Source of the DNA: Oleiagrimonas sp. C23AA
Lineage (GTDB): Bacteria; Pseudomonadota; Gammaproteobacteria; Xanthomonadales; Rhodanobacteraceae
Reading direction: 5' to 3'
DNA: 64,000 bases
Assembly (NCBI RefSeq): GCF_011759385.1
Contig: NZ_JAARLY010000002.1
Span: forward strand, 124,001-188,000
Within the stretch, counting starts at the first letter, position 1; each line of letters opens with the position of its first letter. Position numbers and translations under genes: made by a program. Positions 34,678 through 42,098 of the stretch are shown here, in pieces. A model generated the notes under the pieces. It was not told the origin of the DNA, made no database searches, and was given only the letters and a program-made list of their open reading frames with translations.

Positions 34678-34834
34678 CAGATACCTCTTTGCATGCTGGC
34701 GTGGATTCAGTGCGGCGCAACCAGCCCTGCGCCGTGGTTCTGGCGCAGCCGGTGCGGCCGTCACGGGGCCGATGCTTGGGATCGGCGGGGCCGGCAGTTT
34801 ACCATTAGCCTCTTTTTTATCGCTTGGAGTGCGC

Positions 34835-35695
34835 ATGATCCGCAGCATGACCGCCTATGCCTCGGCGGAAGCGTCCGGCCCGCTCGGAACGCTGGTGTGC
34901 GAGTTGCGCACGGTCAACCATCGCTATCTGGAGCAGAGCCCGCGCTTGCCCGACGAGCTGCGCCGCTTTGAATCGACCCTGCGCGAGCGCGTGGCCGCAC
35001 GCCTGTCACGCGGCAAGGTCGACATCACCGTGCGCGTGCGCAGCGAGGATCGCGCCGATGCACTGGAAGTGGACGAAGCCCAGCTCACGCGTCTGGCAGG
35101 TCTGGCCGCGCAGCTCAACAAGCGTTTCCCGAAGCTGGACGTCAGCCTGACCGAGCTGCTGCGATTCCCCGGCGTGATGCGTCAGCCCTCGGTGGACGCC
35201 GATGCGCTGGAAGCGGCGCTGGTCGACGTGCTGGAGGAGGCATTGACGGCGCTGGCCGACAGCCGTGGCCGCGAGGGCAGCAAGCTGGCGGCGATCATCG
35301 GCGAACGCCTGGATGGCATCGAGGCCATCGTCGCGCAGGTGCGCGAGTGGCTGCCGACCATCCGCGAGGCACTGCGTGCCAAGCTGGAAGGGCGTCTGGC
35401 CGACATCAAGGCGCCGGTCGAGCCTGGCCGTATCGAGCAGGAACTGGTGATGCAGCTGTCGCGCATGGATGTGGACGAGGAGCTCGATCGCCTCGGCGCG
35501 CATATCAGCGAGGCACGTCGCATTCTGGCGCTGGACGAGCCGGTCGGGCGCCGTCTGGACTTTTTGATGCAGGAGTTCAACCGCGAGGCCAACACCCTGG
35601 GCTCCAAGTCGGTGGACACGCGCACCACCAACGCCGCGGTTGAGCTGAAGGTGCTCATCGAGCAGATGCGCGAGCAGGTGCAGAACATCGAATGA
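34835..35695 (+). CDS. yicC: YicC family endoribonuclease
   Basis: 286 residues (E. coli 287). Starts '[16 protein letters not shown]' and carries '[20 protein letters not shown]', '[10 protein letters not shown]' and the C-terminal '[21 protein letters not shown]', the family signatures. YicC-type proteins have been reported as single-strand endoribonucleases that act on small RNAs such as RyhB in E. coli. GGAG lies 6-7 bases upstream. The stop overlaps the gmk start by 4 bases. Confidence 0.93.
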   Translation: MIRSMTAYASAEASGPLGTLVCELRTVNHRYLEQSPRLPDELRRFESTLRERVAARLSRGKVDITVRVRSEDRADALEVDEAQLTRLAGLAAQLNKRFPKLDVSLTELLRFPGVMRQPSVDADALEAALVDVLEEALTALADSRGREGSKLAAIIGERLDGIEAIVAQVREWLPTIREALRAKLEGRLADIKAPVEPGRIEQELVMQLSRMDVDEELDRLGAHISEARRILALDEPVGRRLDFLMQEFNREANTLGSKSVDTRTTNAAVELKVLIEQMREQVQNIE

Positions 35696-36327
35696 GCCAC
35701 GCACACCGCCACGGCACCCTGTTCATCGTTGCTGCGCCGTCCGGTGCCGGCAAGTCCACGCTGGTCAACGCGCTGCTCGAGCGTGAGCCGGACATCTCGC
35801 TGTCGATCTCGCACACCACGCGTCCGCCGCGCCCGGGCGAAAGCTACGGCCGCCACTACTACTTTGTCGAACGCGCCGATTTCGAGCGCGAGATTGCCGA
35901 GGGCATCTTCCTGGAGCACGCCGAAGTGCACGGCAATCTGTACGGCACCTCGCGCACCATGGTGCAGGAACTGCTGTCGGCCGGGCGCGATGTGCTGCTG
36001 GAAATCGACTGGCAGGGCGCGCAGCAGATTCGTGCCAAGGCCGAATGCGTGAGCGTGTTCATCCTGCCGCCCTCGCGCGCCGAGCTGGAGCGTCGCCTGC
36101 GCGGCCGCGGTTCGGATGCACCGGACGTGATCGAGCGCCGCCTGCGCAATTCGCGCGAGGAGATTGCCCACGCGCACGAGTTCGACCACATCCTGGTCAA
36201 CGACGATTTCGAGCAGGCGCTCGATGAGCTGCAGAGCATTGTGCACGCCGTGCGTGAAGGCCGTGGCAGCGCCGGTGACCGCCACCAGGTCTTGATCGAC
36301 GAATTGCTCGACGCCGGGCACGGATAA
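35692..36327 (+). CDS. gmk: Guanylate kinase
   Basis: 211 residues (E. coli 207); phosphorylates GMP to GDP. P-loop 'APSGAGKST' at residues 15-23, GMP-binding 'SHTTRPPRPGE' and 'GRHYYFV', then 'HAEVHGNLYGTSR' and 'LLEIDWQGAQQ'. Coupled to yicC by an ATGA overlap. In E. coli rpoZ-spoT follows gmk directly; here gmk and rpoZ-spoT are separated by 5.2 kb holding a pseudogene and the mla genes. Confidence 0.96.
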   Translation: MSHAHRHGTLFIVAAPSGAGKSTLVNALLEREPDISLSISHTTRPPRPGESYGRHYYFVERADFEREIAEGIFLEHAEVHGNLYGTSRTMVQELLSAGRDVLLEIDWQGAQQIRAKAECVSVFILPPSRAELERRLRGRGSDAPDVIERRLRNSREEIAHAHEFDHILVNDDFEQALDELQSIVHAVREGRGSAGDRHQVLIDELLDAGHG

Positions 36328-36414
36328 ACACGGCGTGTCAGCCGGCGAATGTGGGAAGCCGGCGCCGCTGTGATGACGCATGGTTACAAAATGGTAAGCC
36401 CAAGGACGCGTGCA

Positions 36415-37013
36415 ATGAGCATGGGCAAGTCAGTGGCGGTGCCGCCCATGTCGGTCAGCGCGACGGAGGCTGGCGCGGTGGCGCACGCCCCCAGCCGCCA
36501 TCAGGCCGGCACCGATCACGGTTGTTTCTGCACGTTCCGGAACCAGGGTGGCGCGATGACGCTTGGGCCCTCTGAGCGCAGTCACACGTGCCGGCACAAT
36601 ATACGCAACTACATCGCCGGCATGGGCCGTAAGCACGGTGGCCGCCGCGCCATCCATTTTTCCGGCGCCTTCGCCGGCTCGGCACCGGCTACCTGGCGAT
36701 CTCCGGCTGGACCCGGCATCCGCTGGTCGGGTACGACCTCGTCGAGGATCATGGCGACTGGACGTCGCCTGAGGGCAGGCCCATTGGCACCATCACCTCT
36801 GGTCATCACTTCGATGCGTGGACGAAGCCGGGCATGAAGCTGGGTACTTTCGACGACATAATCGTGGAAACCGAGGGTGACCACAGCAGTGGCCATGCGC
36901 ATATCGCGGTGGGTCAGGACGTTGTTCGTTCGCCAACGCCCTGCGATGAAATTCACCAGAGCGGCGCAAATCGTCGCCCGCAGCCGAACACTGCGTCGCG
37001 TCCACGGCTCTAG
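36415..37013 (+). pseudogene. Decayed GH11 endo-1,4-beta-xylanase
   Basis: This stretch lacks an intact gene but encodes a family 11 xylanase in two frames. Frame 1 (36499-36681) reads 'HQAGTDHGCF', 'GGAMTLG', 'NYIAGMGRKHGG' and 'AIHFSGAF', matching the GH11 N-terminal strands ('NQTGTHNGYYYSF', 'MTLG', 'NFVGGKGW', 'TISYSGSF'). Frame 0 continues with 'GYLAISGWTRHPLV', 'HFDAWTKPGMKLG' and 'TEGDHSSGHAHIAV' to TAG at 37011. Lesions: a 1-base deletion near 36681; the nucleophile Glu of the PLVEYY motif is Gly (GGG, 36729-36731); about 45 codons are missing near 36790, between the 'GTVTSDG' and 'HFDAW' blocks; no signal peptide is left. The acid/base Glu (36873-36875) survives. Recognition is by memory of the family. 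Confidence 0.78.
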
Positions 37014-37047
37014 CCGTCCACGCCAAGCTCGGATACCTTAGCCCGCT

Positions 37048-37893
37048 ATGACCGATCATTCCGATCTTCGCCAGGCCGCCGACGAGGCCGCCGCCGCGGT
37101 ACAGATCCGTGGCCTGACCACGGTGCTGAACGGCAAGACCATCTTCGATGCGCTGGATCTGGATATCCCGCGCGGCAAGGTGACCGCCATCATGGGCCCC
37201 AGCGGCACCGGCAAGACCACCCTGCTCAAGCACATCACCGGACAAATGCGTGGTGATGCGGGCCAGGTTCTGGTGGATGGGCAGAACGTGCCCAAGCTTT
37301 CACGCGAAAAGCTGTTTCGCCTGCGCGAGGGGATCGGCTTCCTGTTCCAGAATTCGGCGCTGCTGACCGATTTCGACGTGTTCGAGAATGTCGCCTTCCC
37401 ACTGCGCCAGCACACCCGGCTGCCGGAAGTGCTGATCCGCGACATCGTGCTGACCAAGCTGCAGGCAGTGGGTCTGCGCGGGGCGGCCAAGCTCATGCCC
37501 AGCGAGCTGTCCGGCGGCATGGCCCGCCGCGTGGCGCTGGCGCGTGCCATCGTGTTTGATCCCAAGCTGATTCTTTACGATGAGCCGTTCGTGGGCCTGG
37601 ACCCGATTGCGCTCAATCAGGTGCTGAAGCTGATCCGTACCTTGAACGAAACGCTGGGCATCACCAGTGTGCTGGTGGCCCACGAGCTTTCCGCCGTGCA
37701 GCAAGTGGCCGACCACATCTACCTGATCGCCAACGGCAAGGTGGTGGCCGACGGCAAGCCCGCGGACATTGCGCAGGACGGCTCGCCCTGGACCGGCCAG
37801 TTTTTTGGTGGCCAGGCCGACGGTCCGGTGCCGTTCCATTACCCGGCCGGTGACTACGCCACCGAGCTGGGTCTTGCAGGAGACGCTTCATGA
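37048..37893 (+). CDS. mlaF: Mla phospholipid transport ATPase
   Basis: 281 residues, ABC ATPase of the MlaFEDB complex that moves phospholipids between periplasmic carrier and inner membrane to keep outer-membrane asymmetry. Walker A 'GPSGTGKTT' (50-58), Q-loop 'FLFQNSALLTDFDVFEN' (the long form seen in MlaF), signature 'LSGGMARR', Walker B 'LILYDEPFVGLD', switch 'VAHELSA'. It is the first gene of mlaFEDCB and overlaps mlaE by 4 bases. It begins 34 bases after the xylanase remnant, so the promoter probably lies within that decayed sequence. Confidence 0.95.
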   Translation: MTDHSDLRQAADEAAAAVQIRGLTTVLNGKTIFDALDLDIPRGKVTAIMGPSGTGKTTLLKHITGQMRGDAGQVLVDGQNVPKLSREKLFRLREGIGFLFQNSALLTDFDVFENVAFPLRQHTRLPEVLIRDIVLTKLQAVGLRGAAKLMPSELSGGMARRVALARAIVFDPKLILYDEPFVGLDPIALNQVLKLIRTLNETLGITSVLVAHELSAVQQVADHIYLIANGKVVADGKPADIAQDGSPWTGQFFGGQADGPVPFHYPAGDYATELGLAGDAS

Positions 37894-38663
37894 GCGCACA
37901 GGCGCCCCGCCGCAATTTCCTGGCCGACGGTCTGGCGCAGATCGGCGACGCCGGCCTGTTTCTGCCGGCGCTGCTGGCCGCACTGCCGCGCAGCTTCCGC
38001 TATTTCCGCGAAACCGTGCGCCAGCTGTGGTTCGTCGGTGCCATGAGCCTGACCATCATCATGACCTGCGGCTTGTTCGTGGGCATGGTGCTGGCCTTGC
38101 AGCTGTATCACGTGTTGTCGATTTTCGGCGGTACCTCGTCCACCGGCACGGTGGTGGCGCTGGCGGTGTTCCGCGAGCTGGGCCCGGTGGTCACGGCATT
38201 GCTGTTTGCCGGCCGCGCGGGTACCTCGATCACCGCCGAGATTGGTCTGATGCGCGCCACCGACCAGCTTTCGGCCATGGAAATGATGGCGGTGGACCCT
38301 ATGGCCTACGTCGCCACGCCGCGCTTTCTGGCCGGTATCATCGCTATGCCGCTGCTGTGCTCGGTGTTCAGCCTGCTGGCCATTCTTGGCGGGCATCTGG
38401 TGGGCGTGACCTGGCTGGGCATCGACAACGGCACCTTCTGGTCGAACATGACCGCCAATGTGGATGTCTGGAAGGATGTCATTGACGGCATGCTCTGGAA
38501 GGGCCTGGCGTTCGGCGGCGTGGTCTCGCTGATCGCCGTGCACCAGGGCTACACCACACCACCGACTAGCGAGGGCGTGGCCTATGCCACCACCCGCACC
38601 GTGGTCGCCTCCTCCATCGCCATTCTGGCGATCGATTTCGTGCTGACCGCCTTCCTGATGTGA
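37890..38663 (+). CDS. mlaE: Mla phospholipid transport permease
   Basis: 257 residues, about five to six membrane helices. Family blocks: 'FVGAMSLTIIMTCGLFVGMVLALQ', 'ELGPVVTALLFAGRAGTSITAEIGLMRATDQLSAMEMMAVDP' (split across the coupling helix region) and 'GVVSLIAVHQGYTTPP'. It is the inner-membrane permease that contacts MlaF and the MlaD ring. 58 bp separate it from mlaD, the widest gap in the operon. Confidence 0.95.
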   Translation: MSAQAPRRNFLADGLAQIGDAGLFLPALLAALPRSFRYFRETVRQLWFVGAMSLTIIMTCGLFVGMVLALQLYHVLSIFGGTSSTGTVVALAVFRELGPVVTALLFAGRAGTSITAEIGLMRATDQLSAMEMMAVDPMAYVATPRFLAGIIAMPLLCSVFSLLAILGGHLVGVTWLGIDNGTFWSNMTANVDVWKDVIDGMLWKGLAFGGVVSLIAVHQGYTTPPTSEGVAYATTRTVVASSIAILAIDFVLTAFLM

Positions 38664-38721
38664 TGGCGGCCGGCTGCATGCTTTTTTCCCTTTCCGTTTT
38701 CCGCTTACTGAGGACCGTGCC

Positions 38722-39237
38722 GTGACCCAGAGACGCTCCTACGCCGTCGGCACCGGCTTGTTTATCGTGCTCGGCTTTCTGGCGTTGGCCTATCTCGCCA
38801 CGCAGACCACTTCGCTGGCCAATTTCGACGAGGGTTCGACCTACGACCTCAAGGCCCGCTTCACCAACATCGGTCAGCTCAAGGACCGCGCGCCGGTGAA
38901 GATGGCCGGTGTGCGCATCGGTTCGGTCAAGTCGATTCAATTTGAGAACGACAAGCTCGATGCGCTGGTCACCATCAGCGTGGACAAGCGCTTCGACCAG
39001 ATTCCCGATGACTCATCGGCGGCGGTATTAACCAGTGGTTTATTGGGCGATCAATACATTGGCATCCAGCCGGGTGGTTCGCCGCAGAACCTCAAGAACG
39101 GCGACACCTTCATCCTGACGCAGTCGGCCATGCAGCTGGAAGACCTGATCGGCAAGTTCCTGGTCAATGGCAATGGCGACAAGAAGAGCGGTGATGCCGA
39201 CAGCGCCAGCAAGCCTGCCCCGGACGCCGGCCAGTAA
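38722..39237 (+). CDS. mlaD: Mla MCE-domain protein
   Basis: 171 residues (E. coli 183). One N-terminal membrane helix ('GTGLFIVLGFLALAYLATQT'), then a single MCE domain with 'YDLKARFTNIGQLKDRAPVKMAG', 'VRIGSV' and 'LTSGLLGDQYIGI', followed by a helix ('MQLEDLIGKFL') that lines the hexamer pore. A short Lys/Ser/Asp tail ends the protein. GTG start with GAGGACC upstream. The MCE hexamer sits in the periplasm above MlaE. Confidence 0.93.
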   Translation: MTQRRSYAVGTGLFIVLGFLALAYLATQTTSLANFDEGSTYDLKARFTNIGQLKDRAPVKMAGVRIGSVKSIQFENDKLDALVTISVDKRFDQIPDDSSAAVLTSGLLGDQYIGIQPGGSPQNLKNGDTFILTQSAMQLEDLIGKFLVNGNGDKKSGDADSASKPAPDAGQ

Positions 39238-39270
39238 GCCGGCGCTCCATCCCCCTAGGAGAACTTCCCC

Positions 39271-39927
39271 ATGATGTTGCGTACCCTGGCCATGGCCTCT
39301 GTGATGGCGCTCGTCGGCGCGTTCGTGCCGATGCGCGCGAAGGCACAAGACAGCAGCGGTGTGAAAACGCCCGAGCAGGTGGTGAAAACCATTGCCAATG
39401 ACCTTGGCAAGGCCATTGATGGCCACCGTGCCGAGCTGAAGGCCAACAAGGAAAAGTTGATCCAGGTGATCGACAAGGTCTTCCTGCCGCACTTTGACAT
39501 CGACTACGCCTCGATCCTGGTGCTGGGTCGTCATGCCCGGCAGGCCACGCCCGAGCAGCGTGAGCGCTTTGCCAAGGCGTTCTACAACTCCATCACCCAT
39601 CGCTACGCCGAGGGCCTGCTCAACTACACCCGAGGGTCGGTGAAGGTGTTGCCTTTCAAGGGCAGCCTGGACGATCGCCGCAGCATCGTGCGCACCCAGG
39701 TAGTGCTCGATGACGGCAAGACCGTGTCAGTCGACTACGCGTTCCGCAAGACCAGTGGTGGCCAGTGGAAAGCCTACGATGTGATCATCGAGGGTATTTC
39801 CTACATCACCAACTATCGTGCGCAGGTCGACGCCGAAATCCGCAAGGAAGGCATCGACGGCCTGATCAAGCGCCTGGAAACCCAGGGCGATCAGGTGCTC
39901 AAGGACATGTCCAAGGAAAGCAAGTAA
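39271..39927 (+). CDS. mlaC: Mla periplasmic phospholipid carrier
   Basis: 218 residues. Signal peptide about 1-26 ending 'RAKA|Q'. The mature part has the Tol-Tol/MlaC pattern: 'TPEQVVKTIANDLGKAIDG', 'VLGRHARQATPEQRERFAKAFYNSITHRYAEGLL' (in parts) and 'WKAYDVIIEGISYITNYRAQ'. MlaC shuttles phospholipid between MlaA at the outer membrane and MlaD. CTAGGAG ribosome site about 8 bases before ATG. Confidence 0.94.
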   Translation: MMLRTLAMASVMALVGAFVPMRAKAQDSSGVKTPEQVVKTIANDLGKAIDGHRAELKANKEKLIQVIDKVFLPHFDIDYASILVLGRHARQATPEQRERFAKAFYNSITHRYAEGLLNYTRGSVKVLPFKGSLDDRRSIVRTQVVLDDGKTVSVDYAFRKTSGGQWKAYDVIIEGISYITNYRAQVDAEIRKEGIDGLIKRLETQGDQVLKDMSKESK

Positions 39928-39933
39928 ACGGCC

Positions 39934-40233
39934 ATGACTGACAGCGCCATCCATGTTTCCCAGGGCGAAGGGGTGCTGCGCTTGCGTGGCACGCTGGGTT
40001 TCGCCACCGCGGCCAAGGCGTTGCGTGAAGGCAGTCAGGCGCTCGCGGGTGGCCGTATCCAGATATTGGATCTGGCTGGGCTGGAGGCGGTCGACAGTGC
40101 AGGCCTGGCCTGCGTGCTGGCGCTGATGGCCGAGGGCCGGCGCCAGGGGCATGTGCCGCGCGTGCAGCAGCCACCCAAGGCGCTGTGCGATCTGGCTCGC
40201 GTATGCGAGGTCCAGGACCAGCTCGCGGCCTGA
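39934..40233 (+). CDS. mlaB: Mla STAS-domain protein
   Basis: 99 residues, a single STAS domain with 'VLRLRGTLGFATAAKAL' and the conserved 'DLAGLEAVDSAGLACVLALM' loop (the Ser of DSAG is the typical STAS Ser). MlaB binds the MlaF ATPase and is needed for complex stability. It follows mlaC by 6 bases and closes the operon before a strong terminator. Confidence 0.9.
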   Translation: MTDSAIHVSQGEGVLRLRGTLGFATAAKALREGSQALAGGRIQILDLAGLEAVDSAGLACVLALMAEGRRQGHVPRVQQPPKALCDLARVCEVQDQLAA

Positions 40234-40269
40234 CCGCATGGTGACCTGACCTCCAGGCTTTCGGCCAAG

Positions 40270-40300
40270 GGCCGGCGCTCGACAGGCGCCGGCCTTTTTA
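40270..40300 (+). terminator. Rho-independent terminator of mlaFEDCB
   Basis: GGCCGGCGC-TCGACAG-GCGCCGGCC (40270-40294) followed by TTTTTATT. The following about 170 bases to the mlaA terminator contain no gene. Confidence 0.85.
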
Positions 40301-40469
40301 TTAGCAGGTTTCGTGGCGGCTTTTTTCTTGCCCAGCGGTACCTTGGGCCTCCGGGGGCTGACGCGTATTCGATGCTGGACCGGAAGTCGGTCGAGGTGCT
40401 CGGCTCGTGCAGGCAGTGCGTATCAGGAATATCCCTTGGGGTTGCTTATCCGGCGTGCCGATGGATCAC

Positions 40470-40494
40470 AAAAAAGCCGGCAAGGAGCCGGCTT
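40470..40494 (-). terminator. Rho-independent terminator of mlaA
   Basis: On the minus strand, AAGCCGGC-TCCTT-GCCGGC followed by six T residues. It lies 23 bases after the mlaA stop. Confidence 0.85.
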
Positions 40495-40516
40495 CTTTGC
40501 ATGTGTTGCGGAGCTC

Positions 40517-41389
40517 TCAGCCACCCGAGGCCGGTGGCGGGATGCTGCTGGCGCCCGCGGGGGCACCCTTGTTGCCGGACTTCCCGCCATGCGTCTTCTC
40601 CCAGTCGTGCTGCTCGTTGAGCAGTTGATCCGGGTCGAAGCCTTTCTCATCCAGACCCTGCATCTGTTCGATGATGGCTGCGGGCGGATTGCCGTCATAG
40701 AGCGCGTAGAGGCGCTGTTGACGATACGCATCGCGCAGGAAGATATAAGGGTCGTAGGCCGAATCCAGGAAGCTTTCGGCATCGATGGCACGCGCCCGCA
40801 ACGTCACCAGATACAGCAGGCTGGGCAGGTACTGCTGGCTGTATTCATAGTCGTGGTTGCGTGCGTAGATCGACAGCGGGTCGAAGAAGTAGCTGTCTAC
40901 CGGCAGGTGCCAGACGTCGCGTGTGGTAGTGGGTCCTATCAGTGGCAGCACCAGATAGGGGCCGTCGGGTACGCCCCAGCGCGCCAGCGTGATGCCGAAG
41001 TCCGTCTCCTGTTGCGGCAGGCCCAGCCGACTGGCCGGATCAAGGAAACCGCCCAGGCCTACCGTCAGGTTGACCAGGAAGCGGCCGGTATTCTGCAGAG
41101 CCTGCTTCGGACGGGCCTGAAGCACATCGTTGCCGATGGTGATCGGCAGGCGGATGTTGGAGAAGAAATCGGAAATGGCGCGACGCACCGGCGGATTGGT
41201 GACCTTGCGGTAGGTCACCGCGACCGGACGGATAACGGCCTTATCCACGTCCTGGTTGAAGGCGAACACCTTGCGGTTGAAGCCTTCCCACGGATCATCG
41301 GTGCGGGGTTTGGCAATGGCGCAGCCGGCCAGCACGGTGACCGTGGCCAACAGGGCGGCGCGACGCAAAAAGCGGTGGGGGACACGCAT
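40517..41389 (-). CDS. mlaA: MlaA/VacJ outer-membrane lipoprotein
   Basis: 290 residues. A lipoprotein signal with lipobox 'VLAGC' (Cys about 23), then 'DPWEGFNRKVFAFNQDVDKAVIRPVA', 'NIRLPITIGNDVLQ', 'GLGGFLDPASRLGLPQQETDFG' and 'GPYLVLPLIGPTTTRD', all MlaA hallmarks. With porins it removes phospholipid from the outer leaflet and passes it to MlaC. The C-terminal tail of about 45 residues is Gly/Pro/Ala-rich. It is convergent with mlaFEDCB; having mlaA beside the other mla genes is usual outside enterobacteria. Confidence 0.95.
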   Translation of the reverse strand: MRVPHRFLRRAALLATVTVLAGCAIAKPRTDDPWEGFNRKVFAFNQDVDKAVIRPVAVTYRKVTNPPVRRAISDFFSNIRLPITIGNDVLQARPKQALQNTGRFLVNLTVGLGGFLDPASRLGLPQQETDFGITLARWGVPDGPYLVLPLIGPTTTRDVWHLPVDSYFFDPLSIYARNHDYEYSQQYLPSLLYLVTLRARAIDAESFLDSAYDPYIFLRDAYRQQRLYALYDGNPPAAIIEQMQGLDEKGFDPDQLLNEQHDWEKTHGGKSGNKGAPAGASSIPPPASGG

Positions 41390-41571
41390 ACGTAAGTGAC
41401 TCAGGCCGTATATGTACCGAGCAGTTTATTTATTTTGTTGCCGCTTTGCCATGCCCCCAGCCTTACAAAGCGCCAAACTGTGCATGGTACGGCAGGTGTG
41501 CGTTGCCAGCAAAGCATGCCCGCAGCTAAACTTGTGAACTGACAAACTCTCTTTTACGTCAAGGATTTGAA

Positions 41572-41862
41572 ATGGCGCGTATTACCGTCGAAGACTGCCT
41601 GCAGGCAGTCGATAACCGTTTCGAGCTGGTGCTGATGGCCACCAAGCGTGCCCGTCAGTTGGCCAAGGGTGCCGACGCCTTGCTCGATGCCGAGAACGAC
41701 AAGCCCACGGTGCTGGCCCTGCGTGAAATCGCCGAGGACCGTATTGACGAGGCCACCATCGACCAGATCGACCGTGCCGAACGTGAGCGTGCCGAGCGCG
41801 AGGCGCTGGAATGGGCTGCCGCCGAAGTGGACGAAGACGCCGCCAAGAACGGCGACGAGTAA
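41572..41862 (+). CDS. rpoZ: RNA polymerase omega subunit
   Basis: 96 residues (E. coli 91), starting '[30 protein letters not shown]', the invariant omega N terminus. The acidic C-terminal tail is typical. Omega assists beta-prime folding and, in E. coli, forms one ppGpp site, fitting its place just upstream of spoT. AAGGA ribosome site about 8 bases upstream. 236 bp separate it from the chosen spoT start. Confidence 0.97.
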   Translation: MARITVEDCLQAVDNRFELVLMATKRARQLAKGADALLDAENDKPTVLALREIAEDRIDEATIDQIDRAERERAEREALEWAAAEVDEDAAKNGDE

Positions 41863-42098
41863 GCGTCCAAGTTTGCCGCGATCAGTTTGGCCCAGTGCGG
41901 CCCGTGCCCTGGTGGGGACTGTCGGGCTTGGCGCAAACGGTCGCTTGCCGACGGTGGTCCGGTTGGTCCTGATGCGTGATGCATCGGTGGCGACAGGCCG
42001 CGTACGCCGGCTGTGATCGGCGTGTCTCGACCCTGAGGCGTTTTTGTGGGCATCATGCCGTGTACGCCGGACCGGCCGGCTCTTCTTCATTGCGGCGC

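Noticed and set aside
36349-36837. 162-codon frame as a real gene
   Set aside because: Only its middle resembles GH11; after about 36681 the similarity moves to another frame, so it is part of a pseudogene.
40313-41395. 360-codon plus-strand frame opposite mlaA
   Set aside because: mlaA on the minus strand has a lipobox and full-length family similarity.
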